Source of the DNA: Hafnia paralvei ATCC 29927
GTDB taxonomy: Bacteria > Pseudomonadota > Gammaproteobacteria > Enterobacterales > Enterobacteriaceae
Assembly (NCBI RefSeq): GCF_001655005.1
Contig: NZ_LXET01000063.1
Span: 62,001 to 126,000, forward strand
DNA length: 64,000 nucleotides
Direction of reading: 5' to 3'
Numbering within the stretch: the stretch's first letter is position 1; each line of letters starts with the position of its first letter. The notes under the pieces were generated by a model that made no database searches, was not told the origin of the DNA, and worked only from the letters and a program-made list of their open reading frames with translations. The translations under genes and the position numbers were made by a program. Below, piece by piece: positions 53,410 through 61,905 of this stretch.

Positions 53410-53880
53410 TTATTGGTTGCTGGTTTCTACATCGCTAGCCTGACTTTGCTCCAGCGCTGGAGGCGTTGTATGCCCACCTATCGCGATGCGCTGAGGCTGC
53501 AAGGCTTCAGGTACGTTACGCACCAGATCAATATTCAGCAGCCCATTTTCAAATTTGGCACCATCCACAGTCAGATGTTCTGCCAAGGTGAATGTCAGAT
53601 CGAAGGCTTTGCACACCAGCCCCTGATGTAAATATTCAACCGGTTTCTCTGACTGAGCTGGGTTGCCACGCACGGTTAAGCGCGGGCCTTCAACTTCAAT
53701 ATCCAGCTCACTCTGCTTAAATCCAGCTAAGGCCAGAGAGATGCGATAGTGGTTGTCGTCACTTTTCTCAATGTTGTAGGGCGGAAACCCTTGGGGTTCT
53801 AAGCTGCTCTGCATCGCATTTGCTAACTTATCGAAACCAATCCACTGACGAAGTAATGGAGAAAGATCGTGATTACGCAT
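53410..53880 (-). CDS. ibpB: small heat-shock chaperone IbpB
   Basis: 156-residue alpha-crystallin-type holdase that binds aggregating proteins with IbpA. PPYNIEKSDDNHYRISLALAGFKQSELDIEVEG starts the crystallin domain, and LVRNVPEALQPQRIAI contains the C-terminal I/V-x-I anchor. E. coli IbpB has 142 residues; this one carries a longer polar tail (GGHTTPPALEQSQASDVETSNQ region). Second gene of the ibpAB operon. Confidence 0.96.
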   Translation of the reverse strand: MRNHDLSPLLRQWIGFDKLANAMQSSLEPQGFPPYNIEKSDDNHYRISLALAGFKQSELDIEVEGPRLTVRGNPAQSEKPVEYLHQGLVCKAFDLTFTLAEHLTVDGAKFENGLLNIDLVRNVPEALQPQRIAIGGHTTPPALEQSQASDVETSNQ

Positions 53881-53930
53881 AGATATATACTCCTTCTAAG
53901 AAGCGAGATAATATTTTCGGCTGCTTCATT
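53881..53930 (-). promoter_or_regulatory. ROSE-like RNA thermometer before ibpB
   Basis: In RNA sense, CUCGCUU (53907-53901) can pair with the Shine-Dalgarno AAGGAG (53895-53890), leaving one G bulged, and it includes the UCGCU signature of ROSE thermometers (U-pyrimidine-GCU). At low temperature this would hide the ribosome site of ibpB. Motif is seen; temperature response is inferred from the family. Confidence 0.65.
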
Positions 53931-54008
53931 TGATGATAACAGCCGACCTTCAGCCCCCCGCAGGCAGGCAAAATTATTTGTTCTTTACATATAACGGACT
54001 ACACTAAA

Positions 54009-54422
54009 TTACTTAATCTCAATTTTACGCGGCTGCAGTGTTTCTGGAACAATGCGCTCTAAATCGATATATAACAGCCCATTTTCCAAGTTGGCACCTT
54101 TAATTTGAATATGTTCGGCCAGTTGGAATTTGCGCTCAAAATTACGCTCAGCGATCCCCTGATATAAGTAGGTGCGTTCTTTGTCTGATGGCTGATGAGA
54201 ACCTTTTACAATCAGAGTATTAGATTGCGCGGTGATATCCAGTTCATGCTCTGCAAATCCGGCCACGGCAATAGAAATACGATAGTGATTGTCGTCAACG
54301 AGCTCAACGTTGTATGGAGGATATCCACCGTTAGACTGGTTCTGACCAGACTCAATTAAATTAAACAGGCGATCGAAACCGATAGCAGAACGGTAAAGTG
54401 GTGCGAGATCGAAATTGCGCAT
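54009..54422 (-). CDS. ibpA: small heat-shock chaperone IbpA
   Basis: 137-residue alpha-crystallin holdase, equal to the E. coli length. MRNFDLAPLYRSAIGFDRLFNLIES and YNVELVDDNHYRISIAVAGFAEHELDI are nearly invariant, and QPRKIEI holds the I-x-I motif. The start at 54422 follows AGGAGG (54438-54433); an upstream in-frame start at 54473 would run through the thermometer and is rejected. First gene of ibpAB under a sigma-32 promoter. Confidence 0.97.
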   Translation of the reverse strand: MRNFDLAPLYRSAIGFDRLFNLIESGQNQSNGGYPPYNVELVDDNHYRISIAVAGFAEHELDITAQSNTLIVKGSHQPSDKERTYLYQGIAERNFERKFQLAEHIQIKGANLENGLLYIDLERIVPETLQPRKIEIK

Positions 54423-54530
54423 AAAAAATATGCCTCCTAATAAAATCAGCGAGGAAAAATAGCCTTCCATCATGGACAGACTATATTTAAATCACGGCCG
54501 AAATACCCTTACGGCATATTTCTCATTGGC
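54423..54530 (-). promoter_or_regulatory. ROSE-type RNA thermometer in ibpA leader
   Basis: The leader of about 110 bases ends with CCUCGCU (54454-54448) able to pair with the Shine-Dalgarno AGGAGG (54438-54433), bulging one G, the hallmark UCGCU arrangement of ROSE elements. E. coli ibpA has such an element. The 5' hairpins of ROSE are expected further upstream but I did not fold them in detail. Confidence 0.8.
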
Positions 54531-54539
54531 CTGCTAATA

Positions 54540-54567
54540 AGATGGTGTCAGTCAATAATTTTTCAAG
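54540..54567 (-). promoter_or_regulatory. sigma-32 promoter of ibpAB
   Basis: On the minus strand CTTGAAA (54567-54561) is a perfect heat-shock -35 box. After 13 bases comes CACCATCT (54547-54540), which differs from the -10 consensus CCCCATNT at one position. It lies about 120 bases before ibpA. Confidence 0.88.
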
Positions 54568-54774
54568 ACGCGAAATTTAAATTTTTTCAGAACGCACGAT
54601 TCCCTAAAGCAGAGGTCATAAACTGGCAAGGCATAACTGGAATATTGTTACATTTTTGTATGAAATGAGAGAGCAACCACAGAGCGAATAGGTGGGTTTG
54701 TCGATTTTCCGACATAGATGCTATAACACAACAACTTTGGCTTTCGTATACACGGCCACTATTGGGATGGATTT
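54568..54774. other. intergenic space ibpA / yidQ
   Basis: Remaining part of the 352-base divergent gap. AT-rich, no ORF or RNA gene seen. The yidQ start is preceded by a GGGATGGATTT stretch, with GGGATGG as a possible ribosome site; no clear yidQ promoter assigned. Confidence 0.5.
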
Positions 54775-55110
54775 ATGAAACAACGGATTAGATGCTTGAC
54801 GATATCTCTGCTTACCAGCTCCGCGCTGATGGCTGGAGGCTGTTCCAGCGTCATGACCCGTGTTGGACCGAATCAGGGATACTATTCGGGTGCAAAAAAC
54901 GACGTCAAAATGCTCAAACATGAGGACACTGGCTGGGCTATGACGCCACTTCTCGCACTAGACCTACCATTATCTGCCGTAGTTGATACGCTATTGTTGC
55001 CTTACGATTATTATCGGTCGGATTCTAACCCCGAAGATGAGTCGCCACGCGCACGTGTTTTACGCAATGAGCAGGCATCCGGAGTCAATAACATTGCACC
55101 ATCACATTGA
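54775..55110 (+). CDS. yidQ: YceK/YidQ family lipoprotein
   Basis: 111 residues with a lipoprotein signal ending MAGGC (Cys23). CSSVMTRVGPNQGYYSG, then LLALDLPLSAVVDTLLLPYDYYR, the family core, follow. Probably an outer-membrane lipoprotein of unknown role. Its place between ibpA and yidR is the same as in E. coli, which supports the symbol. Confidence 0.88.
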   Translation: MKQRIRCLTISLLTSSALMAGGCSSVMTRVGPNQGYYSGAKNDVKMLKHEDTGWAMTPLLALDLPLSAVVDTLLLPYDYYRSDSNPEDESPRARVLRNEQASGVNNIAPSH

Positions 55111-55150
55111 TTAGAGCGGTGTCTAAGCCGAATGCTCAGGCACGCTATTA

Positions 55151-56434
55151 TCAGAGATTCACCACAAATAGCTGTGGCCAACCGTCTATCTCACGCATAT
55201 AGGCAACTTTTTTTCCATCCGGTGAGACAACCACAGATTCAGCACATGGCGGTTGTTCAGAACGCAACGTCAAACGGGTAATCTCTCCAGATTTTGCACT
55301 ACAGCGCACAATGCTGTTATCCATCGCGAAGAACAACGACTCGCCATTAGGATGCCAGCTTAGCGCAGACTGCACTGAATGTTTCCCATGTGTAATCTGA
55401 CGAGGGTTGCCCCCGTTAGGGGATATTGTCCATAGCTGTACAATCCCCGCATCATCATGCATTAAAAAGGCAATTTCATCCCCGTTGGGAGAAGATCGCA
55501 GCCAATGGCGTGGTGTCGTGGCCAACCCTGGATACTTACGCTGATGGGTAAAAGTGATTCGTCTCTGCTGAACACTGGCTGGCGGAGCAGGTAATCTGTC
55601 AGCCGTGCCCTGAAGTGGATATTCTCCGGCCTCGGCGTAAGCCGAATCCTCCGCAGGTAAATCGACTACAAATATTTCAGGGATTTTTTGACCATCTTGA
55701 GCCACAGTGTCACCGATAAAAGCCAATGCCCAACGCTGACGGGTTCCGTCTGGCTTTAAATAGCCTTCGTCGCCAATCCAACCCTCTTCATAGGCTCGAG
55801 AAATTTGATCGCTTCCCACCTGTGGGTGAGGGGTTGTCTGGCTAACCAAAACACAGAAATGACTCCCATCATATTCACGGGGATGCTGTTTCGGCACGTT
55901 AACCGCATGCAGTGGTAAAGCAATACCAACATTACGCTGATCGAGCGCCACATCTTTTTCATGCATAACATGATCGTTGTAGGTAAAACTAAGGCGGGTC
56001 GCATCAGGGCTGAAAACATGCACATGTGTCCCACCACGTAAGGCACCTGCGGTATAAGGCTCGGTAATATCCATCGCGTCTAGCGTTTCAGCCAGTTCTC
56101 TATCGGGTTCACTGACAATCACTCCGCGACGATGGTGAAAATCGTAATGCCAGTGAGAATCTGGATGCTCTGGTCCGTGAATAAAAACGTAACGCGTTGG
56201 TTGTTGTGGGCTAACCGTCACCACGCCGACATGAGCCCCATGCTGAGCACGATACACCACGTCCACCTGACCATCAGCCACCCTGACCCGCTCAATACAC
56301 AAGCCTGTAAAAGAGGAGCCGCTAGGGCGAACGTCGTAAGCTAACCATTCACTGTCAGGTGTCCAGACATTAATATTGGTGAGCTGATGCCCTCGCGGAT
56401 CGAACGTGAGCTGTTTTTCAGCATAGCGAGACAT
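55151..56434 (-). CDS. yidR: DUF3748 beta-propeller protein YidR
   Basis: 427 residues without a signal peptide, made of TolB-like beta-propeller blades: NVWTPDSEWLAYDVRPSG, VVTVSPQQPTRYVFIHGPE, HVHVFSPDATRLSFTYNDH, WLRSSPNGDEIAFLMHDD, WHPNGESLFFAMD, VVSPDGKKVAYM. Similar folds occur in oligogalacturonate lyases, but the enzyme activity of YidR is unproven. The start at 56434 (MSRYAEKQLTFDPRGHQL) is preferred to an upstream in-frame codon at 56452. Confidence 0.88.
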   Translation of the reverse strand: MSRYAEKQLTFDPRGHQLTNINVWTPDSEWLAYDVRPSGSSFTGLCIERVRVADGQVDVVYRAQHGAHVGVVTVSPQQPTRYVFIHGPEHPDSHWHYDFHHRRGVIVSEPDRELAETLDAMDITEPYTAGALRGGTHVHVFSPDATRLSFTYNDHVMHEKDVALDQRNVGIALPLHAVNVPKQHPREYDGSHFCVLVSQTTPHPQVGSDQISRAYEEGWIGDEGYLKPDGTRQRWALAFIGDTVAQDGQKIPEIFVVDLPAEDSAYAEAGEYPLQGTADRLPAPPASVQQRRITFTHQRKYPGLATTPRHWLRSSPNGDEIAFLMHDDAGIVQLWTISPNGGNPRQITHGKHSVQSALSWHPNGESLFFAMDNSIVRCSAKSGEITRLTLRSEQPPCAESVVVSPDGKKVAYMREIDGWPQLFVVNL

Positions 56435-56620
56435 GGTGGATTCCTTCAGCAAAATAAACGCATTATCTCACTAGCATAAACCAAGCGAAGACCTCAATCA
56501 CAGAAGCTTACCGATGTATTTCTCATTCAGGCAGAAAATACCGACGAGAGGTCTTGTCGGGGATAGGCATTGACCAGAAACGACCTGCTCCCACAGAGAT
56601 AATCCAAGGGAGCATTGGGT

Positions 56621-57913
56621 TTAATCAATACGTTTCACATCTCCGACTAACAATATGTAGGAAAGCGCCCCCATTAACGCCACCACCGCAATATAAGTTA
56701 ATGATGGAGCAAAACCATAGTATTGGGCTAAATAACCAACAACTAATGGAACCGTTATTCCTCCTAAACCACCAATAAAATTAAATACGCCACCGGTGAG
56801 TCCGATCAAACGCATAGGTGCTAAAGAAGAAATGAGCGACCACGTAATAGATGCAAATCCGTTACCAAAAAACGCTAATGCCATCAGTATCATGATCCAC
56901 ACAGGGTCATTAGTATAATTGGCCCCCATAATGCAGGTTGATAACAATAGACCACAAATAATCGGCGTCTTACGCGCAAAACCAATCGACTTACCACTCT
57001 TTAGTAGTTTATCCGCCACAACTCCTGAAAGAATAACGCCCACAAAAGCGGCCATAAACGGTACGGTTGTCATAAATCCTGCGGTCAAAGCAGTGATATG
57101 CTTTTCTTGCGTGAGGTAATTAGGGAACCACGTCAGGAAGAACCACAACGTCGAGGCGATGGCGAACTGACCAATATAAACCCCGACCAGTTTACGATGA
57201 AATACCAATTTCCAGTCTGATATGGTTAACGGCGCAGCCATTTTTTTACCTGCCGCAACATCACCATCAATCATACCGCCACCGTTAGCAATATGGTCAA
57301 GCTCTGCCTGATTAGCATATTTACTTTTACGCGGAGGCTGATAGACAAAACGCCATAAAGCCGCCCAGAGAATACCTACCGCACCAGTAACAATAAATAC
57401 CCAATGCCAACTGGTCATTTCCTGCAACCAAATCAGTAACGGTGTCAGAAATGCGAGCCCAACAAACTGGCCAGAAGTATAAAAACCGACCGCGGATGCT
57501 CTCTCTTGCTCAGGAAACCAACTGGTTACGATACGATTATTGGTAGGAAATGCGGGAGCCTCAAACATTCCAGTCACCGCTCGCAGTGTGATAAGCGAGA
57601 CTAAACCATTCGCAAATCCCTGAAATAAAGTCCCTATAGACCATCCCATAATGGCAACAAAATAGGTTGTTTTTGCACCTACACGATCGAGAAAACGGCC
57701 ACCAGGTATTTGGCACAGAGTATATGTCCATGCAAAAGCAGAAAAGAGATATCCCATTTCTGATTTACTAATACCAAATTCGGCCTGAATATGTGCCGAA
57801 GCCACGGCTAAATTAGCACGGTCAACATAGCAAATTACTACAGTCACAAAAATCATCAGTAGCGTTAAATAACGCCTTTTAGTTGGTGCGGAAGATAGTG
57901 TTATATCACTCAT
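56621..57913 (-). CDS. dgoT: D-galactonate transporter
   Basis: 430-residue major facilitator of the anion:cation symporter group (proton-coupled D-galactonate uptake). Twelve hydrophobic segments; YVDRANLAVASAHIQAEF (TM1 with Asp and Arg), GGRFLDRVGAKTTY (MFS loop 2-3 motif), and RAVTGMFEAPAFPTNNRIVTSWFP (substrate site) are characteristic. Last gene of the dgo operon, 232 bases after dgoD; that gap contains no gene. Confidence 0.94.
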   Translation of the reverse strand: MSDITLSSAPTKRRYLTLLMIFVTVVICYVDRANLAVASAHIQAEFGISKSEMGYLFSAFAWTYTLCQIPGGRFLDRVGAKTTYFVAIMGWSIGTLFQGFANGLVSLITLRAVTGMFEAPAFPTNNRIVTSWFPEQERASAVGFYTSGQFVGLAFLTPLLIWLQEMTSWHWVFIVTGAVGILWAALWRFVYQPPRKSKYANQAELDHIANGGGMIDGDVAAGKKMAAPLTISDWKLVFHRKLVGVYIGQFAIASTLWFFLTWFPNYLTQEKHITALTAGFMTTVPFMAAFVGVILSGVVADKLLKSGKSIGFARKTPIICGLLLSTCIMGANYTNDPVWIMILMALAFFGNGFASITWSLISSLAPMRLIGLTGGVFNFIGGLGGITVPLVVGYLAQYYGFAPSLTYIAVVALMGALSYILLVGDVKRID

Positions 57914-58145
57914 GTTCTTCTCACTTATCGGATTAATTATATTTTTATTAGCCTGTTAGCTCAGGCGATTTTTAGGCGCACGAATCCCCGGCGGAGAAAA
58001 TACGCCATCGACTATTTGTTATTGTTATTCGTATTTTTAACTTCTATGGTTAACTAAAAAATTAGATTTGTATCACGGCGGCAAGCAAATGATTCGGGTG
58101 ACCGAAAGTAGCTAACGCAGATACAAGTTCAATGACGAAAGTTAA

Positions 58146-59294
58146 TTACCATTCAGCAACGGCACCATCAGAGTATCGCCAAACCGGGTTATGCCAGTCT
58201 GGTGGATTCTTACTGCATGCGATCACCTTCTCTTCATTAATTTCAACGCCAAGGCCTGGTTTCATGAGCGGTGAAAAATACCCATCAACCATGTTGAAGT
58301 CTTCTTTATTGACCACGTAGTCGAGGAGCTCTGCGCCTTGGTTGTAGTGAATCCCCATGCTTTGCTCTTGCAACACCGCATTGCGTGCAACAAAATCCAA
58401 ATGCAAACATGACGCTAATGCAATTGGCCCTAGCGGGCAGTGCGGTGCTAAAGCAACGTCATAAGCTTCTGCCATCGCCGCTATTTTAAAGCATTCGGTA
58501 ATTCCCCCTGCATGGGAAAGATCGGGCTGTACAATGGCTAAACCACCATCCGCTAGCACTCGCTTGAAATCAAACCGAGAATACATGCGCTCCCCCGCCG
58601 CTATAGGCAGATGCGTCTGGGCAGCAAGGCGTGGATAGTATTCTGCTTGTTCAGCAAGCACCGGTTCTTCGATAAAGAGCGGACGATAAGGCTCAAGTTC
58701 TTTGATTAAGATTTTGGCCATCGGCGCATCAACGCGGCCATGAAAATCGAGACCAAACTCAATCGTATTGCCAAACTTAGCTCGGATCTCAGCCACAACC
58801 GCTATAGCCGCATCAACTTTGCGAGCATTATCAATAATACCCATCTCTTCACAGCCATTGAGCTTGAAAGTATCAAACCCACCCGCCATCAGCTTCTTAA
58901 TACCATCAATAACGTCGGCAGGACGATCCCCCCCCACCCAACTGTAAGCCTTAATTTTATCGCGTACCAAACCACCAAGCAGTTGATAGACAGGAACCCC
59001 TAACGCCTTTCCTTTGATATCCCACAACGCCTGATCGATTCCTGAGATTGCGCTCATCAGAATAGGGCCACCGCGGTAGAAACTTCCTCGATAGAGTGTC
59101 TGCCAAATATCATTAATTCGCGCTGGATCCTGACCAATAATATATTCGCCAAGCTCATGAACAGCAGCCTCAACGCTTTTGGCCTTACCTTCAATAACCG
59201 GTTCTCCCCACCCCACAATGCCTTCATCAGTTTCAATTTTCAGAAACATCCACCTTGGGGGTAAACGATAGGTAGTTAATTTAGTAATTTTCAT
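58146..59294 (-). CDS. dgoD: D-galactonate dehydratase
   Basis: Enolase-superfamily enzyme (mandelate racemase subgroup) that dehydrates D-galactonate to 2-keto-3-deoxy-galactonate. 382 residues, the E. coli length. Metal ligands and acid/base residues are visible in GLDFHGRVD (Asp and His), FIEEPVLAEQ (Glu), AAGERMYSRF (Glu) and LAPHCPLGPIALA (His). The start ATG overlaps the dgoA stop by four bases (ATGA). Confidence 0.97.
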   Translation of the reverse strand: MKITKLTTYRLPPRWMFLKIETDEGIVGWGEPVIEGKAKSVEAAVHELGEYIIGQDPARINDIWQTLYRGSFYRGGPILMSAISGIDQALWDIKGKALGVPVYQLLGGLVRDKIKAYSWVGGDRPADVIDGIKKLMAGGFDTFKLNGCEEMGIIDNARKVDAAIAVVAEIRAKFGNTIEFGLDFHGRVDAPMAKILIKELEPYRPLFIEEPVLAEQAEYYPRLAAQTHLPIAAGERMYSRFDFKRVLADGGLAIVQPDLSHAGGITECFKIAAMAEAYDVALAPHCPLGPIALASCLHLDFVARNAVLQEQSMGIHYNQGAELLDYVVNKEDFNMVDGYFSPLMKPGLGVEINEEKVIACSKNPPDWHNPVWRYSDGAVAEW

Positions 59295-59908
59295 TTCACC
59301 GCATCCTTATAGGCCTTCACATAAGCCTGTGCCTGTTGAGCCGTACGTTGCACATCCTGCCCAACACGATATAAATCGCTGCCTAATCCTGCTCCGACAC
59401 AACCAGCATTAAGATATTCATGCAGGTTTTCCGGTGTGACGCCCCCCACCGCGAACACGGGTACCGTTTCAGGAAGAACCGCCTTAAGTGCTTTTACATA
59501 GTCAGAGCCAAATGCCGCCGATGGGAAAATTTTCAGCGCCTGAGCTCCAGCCTCTATTGCTTGAAATGCTTCTGTCGCCGTTGCACAACCACAACAGACC
59601 TGCATCTGATATCCAACAGCTCGGCGGATAACGTCGGGGGAAGTATTCGGTGTGACAATGAGCTTACTGTTGATGGAATGCAGCAGATCTACCTGCTCAC
59701 CTTTCAGGACAGTACCAGCCCCAATTAAAGCGCGATGGCCAAAGAGCTTCACAGCTAGGGAAATACTTTTTTCCCATTCAGGTGAATTCAAAGGAATTTC
59801 TATAGCATCAAAACCAGCCGTCAATAATGCAGTAATATGTTCTTCAACTTCTTGTGGTTTAATCCCACGTAAGATCGCGATCAGCGGTAACTTAGTAACC
59901 CAAGGCAT
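59291..59908 (-). CDS. dgoA: 2-dehydro-3-deoxy-6-phosphogalactonate aldolase
   Basis: Class I aldolase (KDPG/KDPGal family) that splits KDPGal into pyruvate and glyceraldehyde 3-phosphate. 205 residues from the ATG at 59908, the E. coli length; AGGAG lies nine bases before it, whereas the in-frame TTG at 59914 is too close. The Schiff-base Lys is in AQALKIFPSAAFG, and GAGTVL carries the catalytic Glu-loop neighbourhood. Where E. coli has PGCAT, this protein has CGCAT. The 5' end overlaps dgoK. Confidence 0.95.
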   Translation of the reverse strand: MPWVTKLPLIAILRGIKPQEVEEHITALLTAGFDAIEIPLNSPEWEKSISLAVKLFGHRALIGAGTVLKGEQVDLLHSINSKLIVTPNTSPDVIRRAVGYQMQVCCGCATATEAFQAIEAGAQALKIFPSAAFGSDYVKALKAVLPETVPVFAVGGVTPENLHEYLNAGCVGAGLGSDLYRVGQDVQRTAQQAQAYVKAYKDAVK

Positions 59909-60794
59909 TGGCAATGCTCCTTATTCCAGTTTGAAACGCGATATCACCGTCAATCGTTTGATAGGCAATACCGGCGAAATTCAGAGCCGTGGCGTAACGT
60001 TCATTGAGTTTTGGGCTACCAATGAGCGTTACGCTGTCGCTGGCGTGTAATGCGTAAGTCTGTTGCATCTGTGCAATCTCATTACCAATCAACACCCCAG
60101 ACAGCCAATCGCTCACCGTACCTTTACTTCTCTTTCCAAGGAGATGCGCCGCACGAACTTCAAACAGATTTCGTATCACGCCAGCATCATTAAATCCGAT
60201 GTCCAACCCTTGCTGGAATGCATCCTGTGAGACATGTTGCTCACCGATACCTATGCCAATAAGTCCATGTTGAAGCAGCAAATAATGCAATTCGCCCGTG
60301 ATTACCGTGCGAAAATCATCAACATAATCACCAGACATCTGCACCCATTTGCTATGTGTGCCAGGCATTAAATAACGTGAGGATTTGTGTAATTGGTGAG
60401 CGCCTATAATCTGAGTTTCCTCGCCACGCATCACATTGGAATTATCGGGACGATTAATGCATAACCCAGGAATAATATGGATCACTGAAGAATTTGGTGA
60501 TCGGATTGTTGTCAGGTGTTGAGTGACCTCACCTAATGCAACTGGGCAGGACAGGTAAGGTACAACCTGCCATCCGGCATTGCTGCCAACCATTCCCGCC
60601 ATAATAGCCGGAAGATCACCATAATCTTGGAACCACGGCTGCATCAGGTGACTAAAAACCTGTTGTGGCGTCTGCCCTTGTAAACGAGTGACACCGGATT
60701 CTGAGCTTAGAAAATCAACGCACAACCCTTGGACATAAAGCCATGCTCGTAAATTTGTCGAGCCCCAATCAATCGCTATAAAATTTTCACTCAT
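59892..60794 (-). CDS. dgoK: 2-dehydro-3-deoxygalactonokinase
   Basis: Phosphorylates 2-keto-3-deoxy-galactonate to KDPGal. 300 residues of the ASKHA-fold DgoK family: IAIDWGSTNLRAWL is the phosphate-1 motif, ESGVTRLQGQTP and MAGMVGSNAGWQ the substrate-binding part, and PGTHSKWVQM contains the catalytic region. The ATG overlaps the dgoR stop (ATGA), and its end overlaps the dgoA start by 17 bases, so the operon is tightly coupled. Confidence 0.96.
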   Translation of the reverse strand: MSENFIAIDWGSTNLRAWLYVQGLCVDFLSSESGVTRLQGQTPQQVFSHLMQPWFQDYGDLPAIMAGMVGSNAGWQVVPYLSCPVALGEVTQHLTTIRSPNSSVIHIIPGLCINRPDNSNVMRGEETQIIGAHQLHKSSRYLMPGTHSKWVQMSGDYVDDFRTVITGELHYLLLQHGLIGIGIGEQHVSQDAFQQGLDIGFNDAGVIRNLFEVRAAHLLGKRSKGTVSDWLSGVLIGNEIAQMQQTYALHASDSVTLIGSPKLNERYATALNFAGIAYQTIDGDIAFQTGIRSIANALGY

Positions 60795-61489
60795 GTCTCA
60801 TCCTTTAAACGCCTTGTCGAGCTGGCGATCATGGCTAATGCTGCTTTCTCTGCTGCATCAGCATTCTGATGACGGATTGCGTCATACAGAGTTTGGTGCT
60901 CACGTAATGTTCTCGGCATGTTGTCTTCATCTGGCATATAAGTACGTTCAAATACAGCCCGTTGCAGAGAACTAATCGCAACGCTTAACTGCTGTAACAC
61001 TGGGTTATGTACCGACGACAATACGGCTTCATGGAAACGAATATCTGCCTCGTTAAATGCATCAAAATCTTGGTGGTTCATTGTCATGTCATTTAATGCG
61101 GCCTCAATGACCGCCAACTCGCTAGACGTTGCTCTTTCAGCAGCCCAACGAGCAATTGACGGCTCGACCAGATTACGTACCTCACTCAATGCGCTAATCA
61201 GACGAGGGTCATAATCATTTGCAAGTACCCATTGCAGAACATCAGTATCCAAGTAGTTCCACTGGTTACGAGGCGCAACAAAAGCCCCTCGATATCGCTT
61301 CACTTCAACCAATCGCTTAGCGGTAAGCGCACGAAATACTTCGCGGATAATATTGCGCGATGTTTGAAACTCTTCGCATAACTCCGCCTCCGCAGGTAGC
61401 GCCGCTCCAGGGACATACTTCCCACTGATAATTTGTCGTCCCATTTCAACGATGATGCGGTCGGTTTTGCTCAATTCAGTCTTGTTCAT
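60791..61489 (-). CDS. dgoR: D-galactonate operon repressor DgoR (GntR family)
   Basis: 232-residue FadR-subfamily regulator that represses the dgo genes and responds to D-galactonate. The N-terminal winged HTH is LPAEAELCEEFQTSRNIIREVFRALTAKRLVEVKRYRGAFV; the C-terminal FCD domain has the metal-binding residues in RNLVEPSIARWAAERA, DIRFHEAVLSSVHNPVL and LREHQTLYDAIRHQNADAAEKAA. First gene of dgoRKADT, so it should regulate its own synthesis. Confidence 0.95.
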   Translation of the reverse strand: MNKTELSKTDRIIVEMGRQIISGKYVPGAALPAEAELCEEFQTSRNIIREVFRALTAKRLVEVKRYRGAFVAPRNQWNYLDTDVLQWVLANDYDPRLISALSEVRNLVEPSIARWAAERATSSELAVIEAALNDMTMNHQDFDAFNEADIRFHEAVLSSVHNPVLQQLSVAISSLQRAVFERTYMPDEDNMPRTLREHQTLYDAIRHQNADAAEKAALAMIASSTRRLKDET

Positions 61490-61774
61490 TGTATTTTTCC
61501 GTTTGGATAGAGATGGGCTAATCGCTCAATACTTTACCGCCAAACGAATAAAATAACCGCATCAGTGAAGTACAAAACGAAAACCAATCACACTCACCAA
61601 TGCACACATTGTATTGTTAAAATATAATTTAGTACTACAATTTGGATCACAAAATAGACAATTATTGACAGTTTACTGCTCTTAATCATCTGGGGTTTAT
61701 TTGTCGGGCTAATTAGTTCAATTTGTAGGCGTTGATTTACTGATCTGTTTAGTATTGAAAAACAAGGAAACACG
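61490..61774. other. dgo operon upstream region
   Basis: 285 AT-rich bases between dgoR and a decayed rightward gene. It holds a FadR-type operator (separate entry) and presumably the dgo promoter. A TTGACA at 61665-61670 faces right, without a convincing -10 at proper spacing. No gene seen. Confidence 0.6.
61630..61640. promoter_or_regulatory. putative DgoR operator
   Basis: TAGTACTACAA, or TTGTAGTACTA on the other strand, fits the FadR-subfamily consensus TNGTNNNACNA in both directions and is about 140 bases before dgoR. The assignment to DgoR rests on this match and location. Confidence 0.6.
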
Positions 61775-61905
61775 ATGCCTACCCTATTCGAAAACATCAT
61801 GCAGGCTCATCAGGCCTTGCGCCCGAAGGTACGAGTTACACCGTTTTGCTTTCTTCTCGTACGGGATGTGAGGTGTATTTGAAGTGTGAGCACCTTCAGC
61901 CGAGT
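61775..61905 (+). pseudogene. remnant of a threonine ammonia-lyase-like gene
   Basis: AAGGA six bases before the ATG at 61775 starts a good coding frame, MPTLFENIMQAHQALRPKVRVTP, typical for the N-terminus of PLP fold-II serine/threonine dehydratases. The frame then hits TGA at 61880-61882. A different frame continues LLSSRTGCEVYLKCEHLQPS (61846-61905), the next conserved part, so a small deletion has shifted the frame. The homology stops before the PLP-lysine (SFK) motif and the structured element begins. Only about 45 of some 320 codons remain. Confidence 0.7.

Noticed and set aside
56588..56613. GCTCCC/GGGAGC hairpin after dgoT
   Set aside because: Short stem with a 14-base loop and no T-run; too weak to call a terminator.
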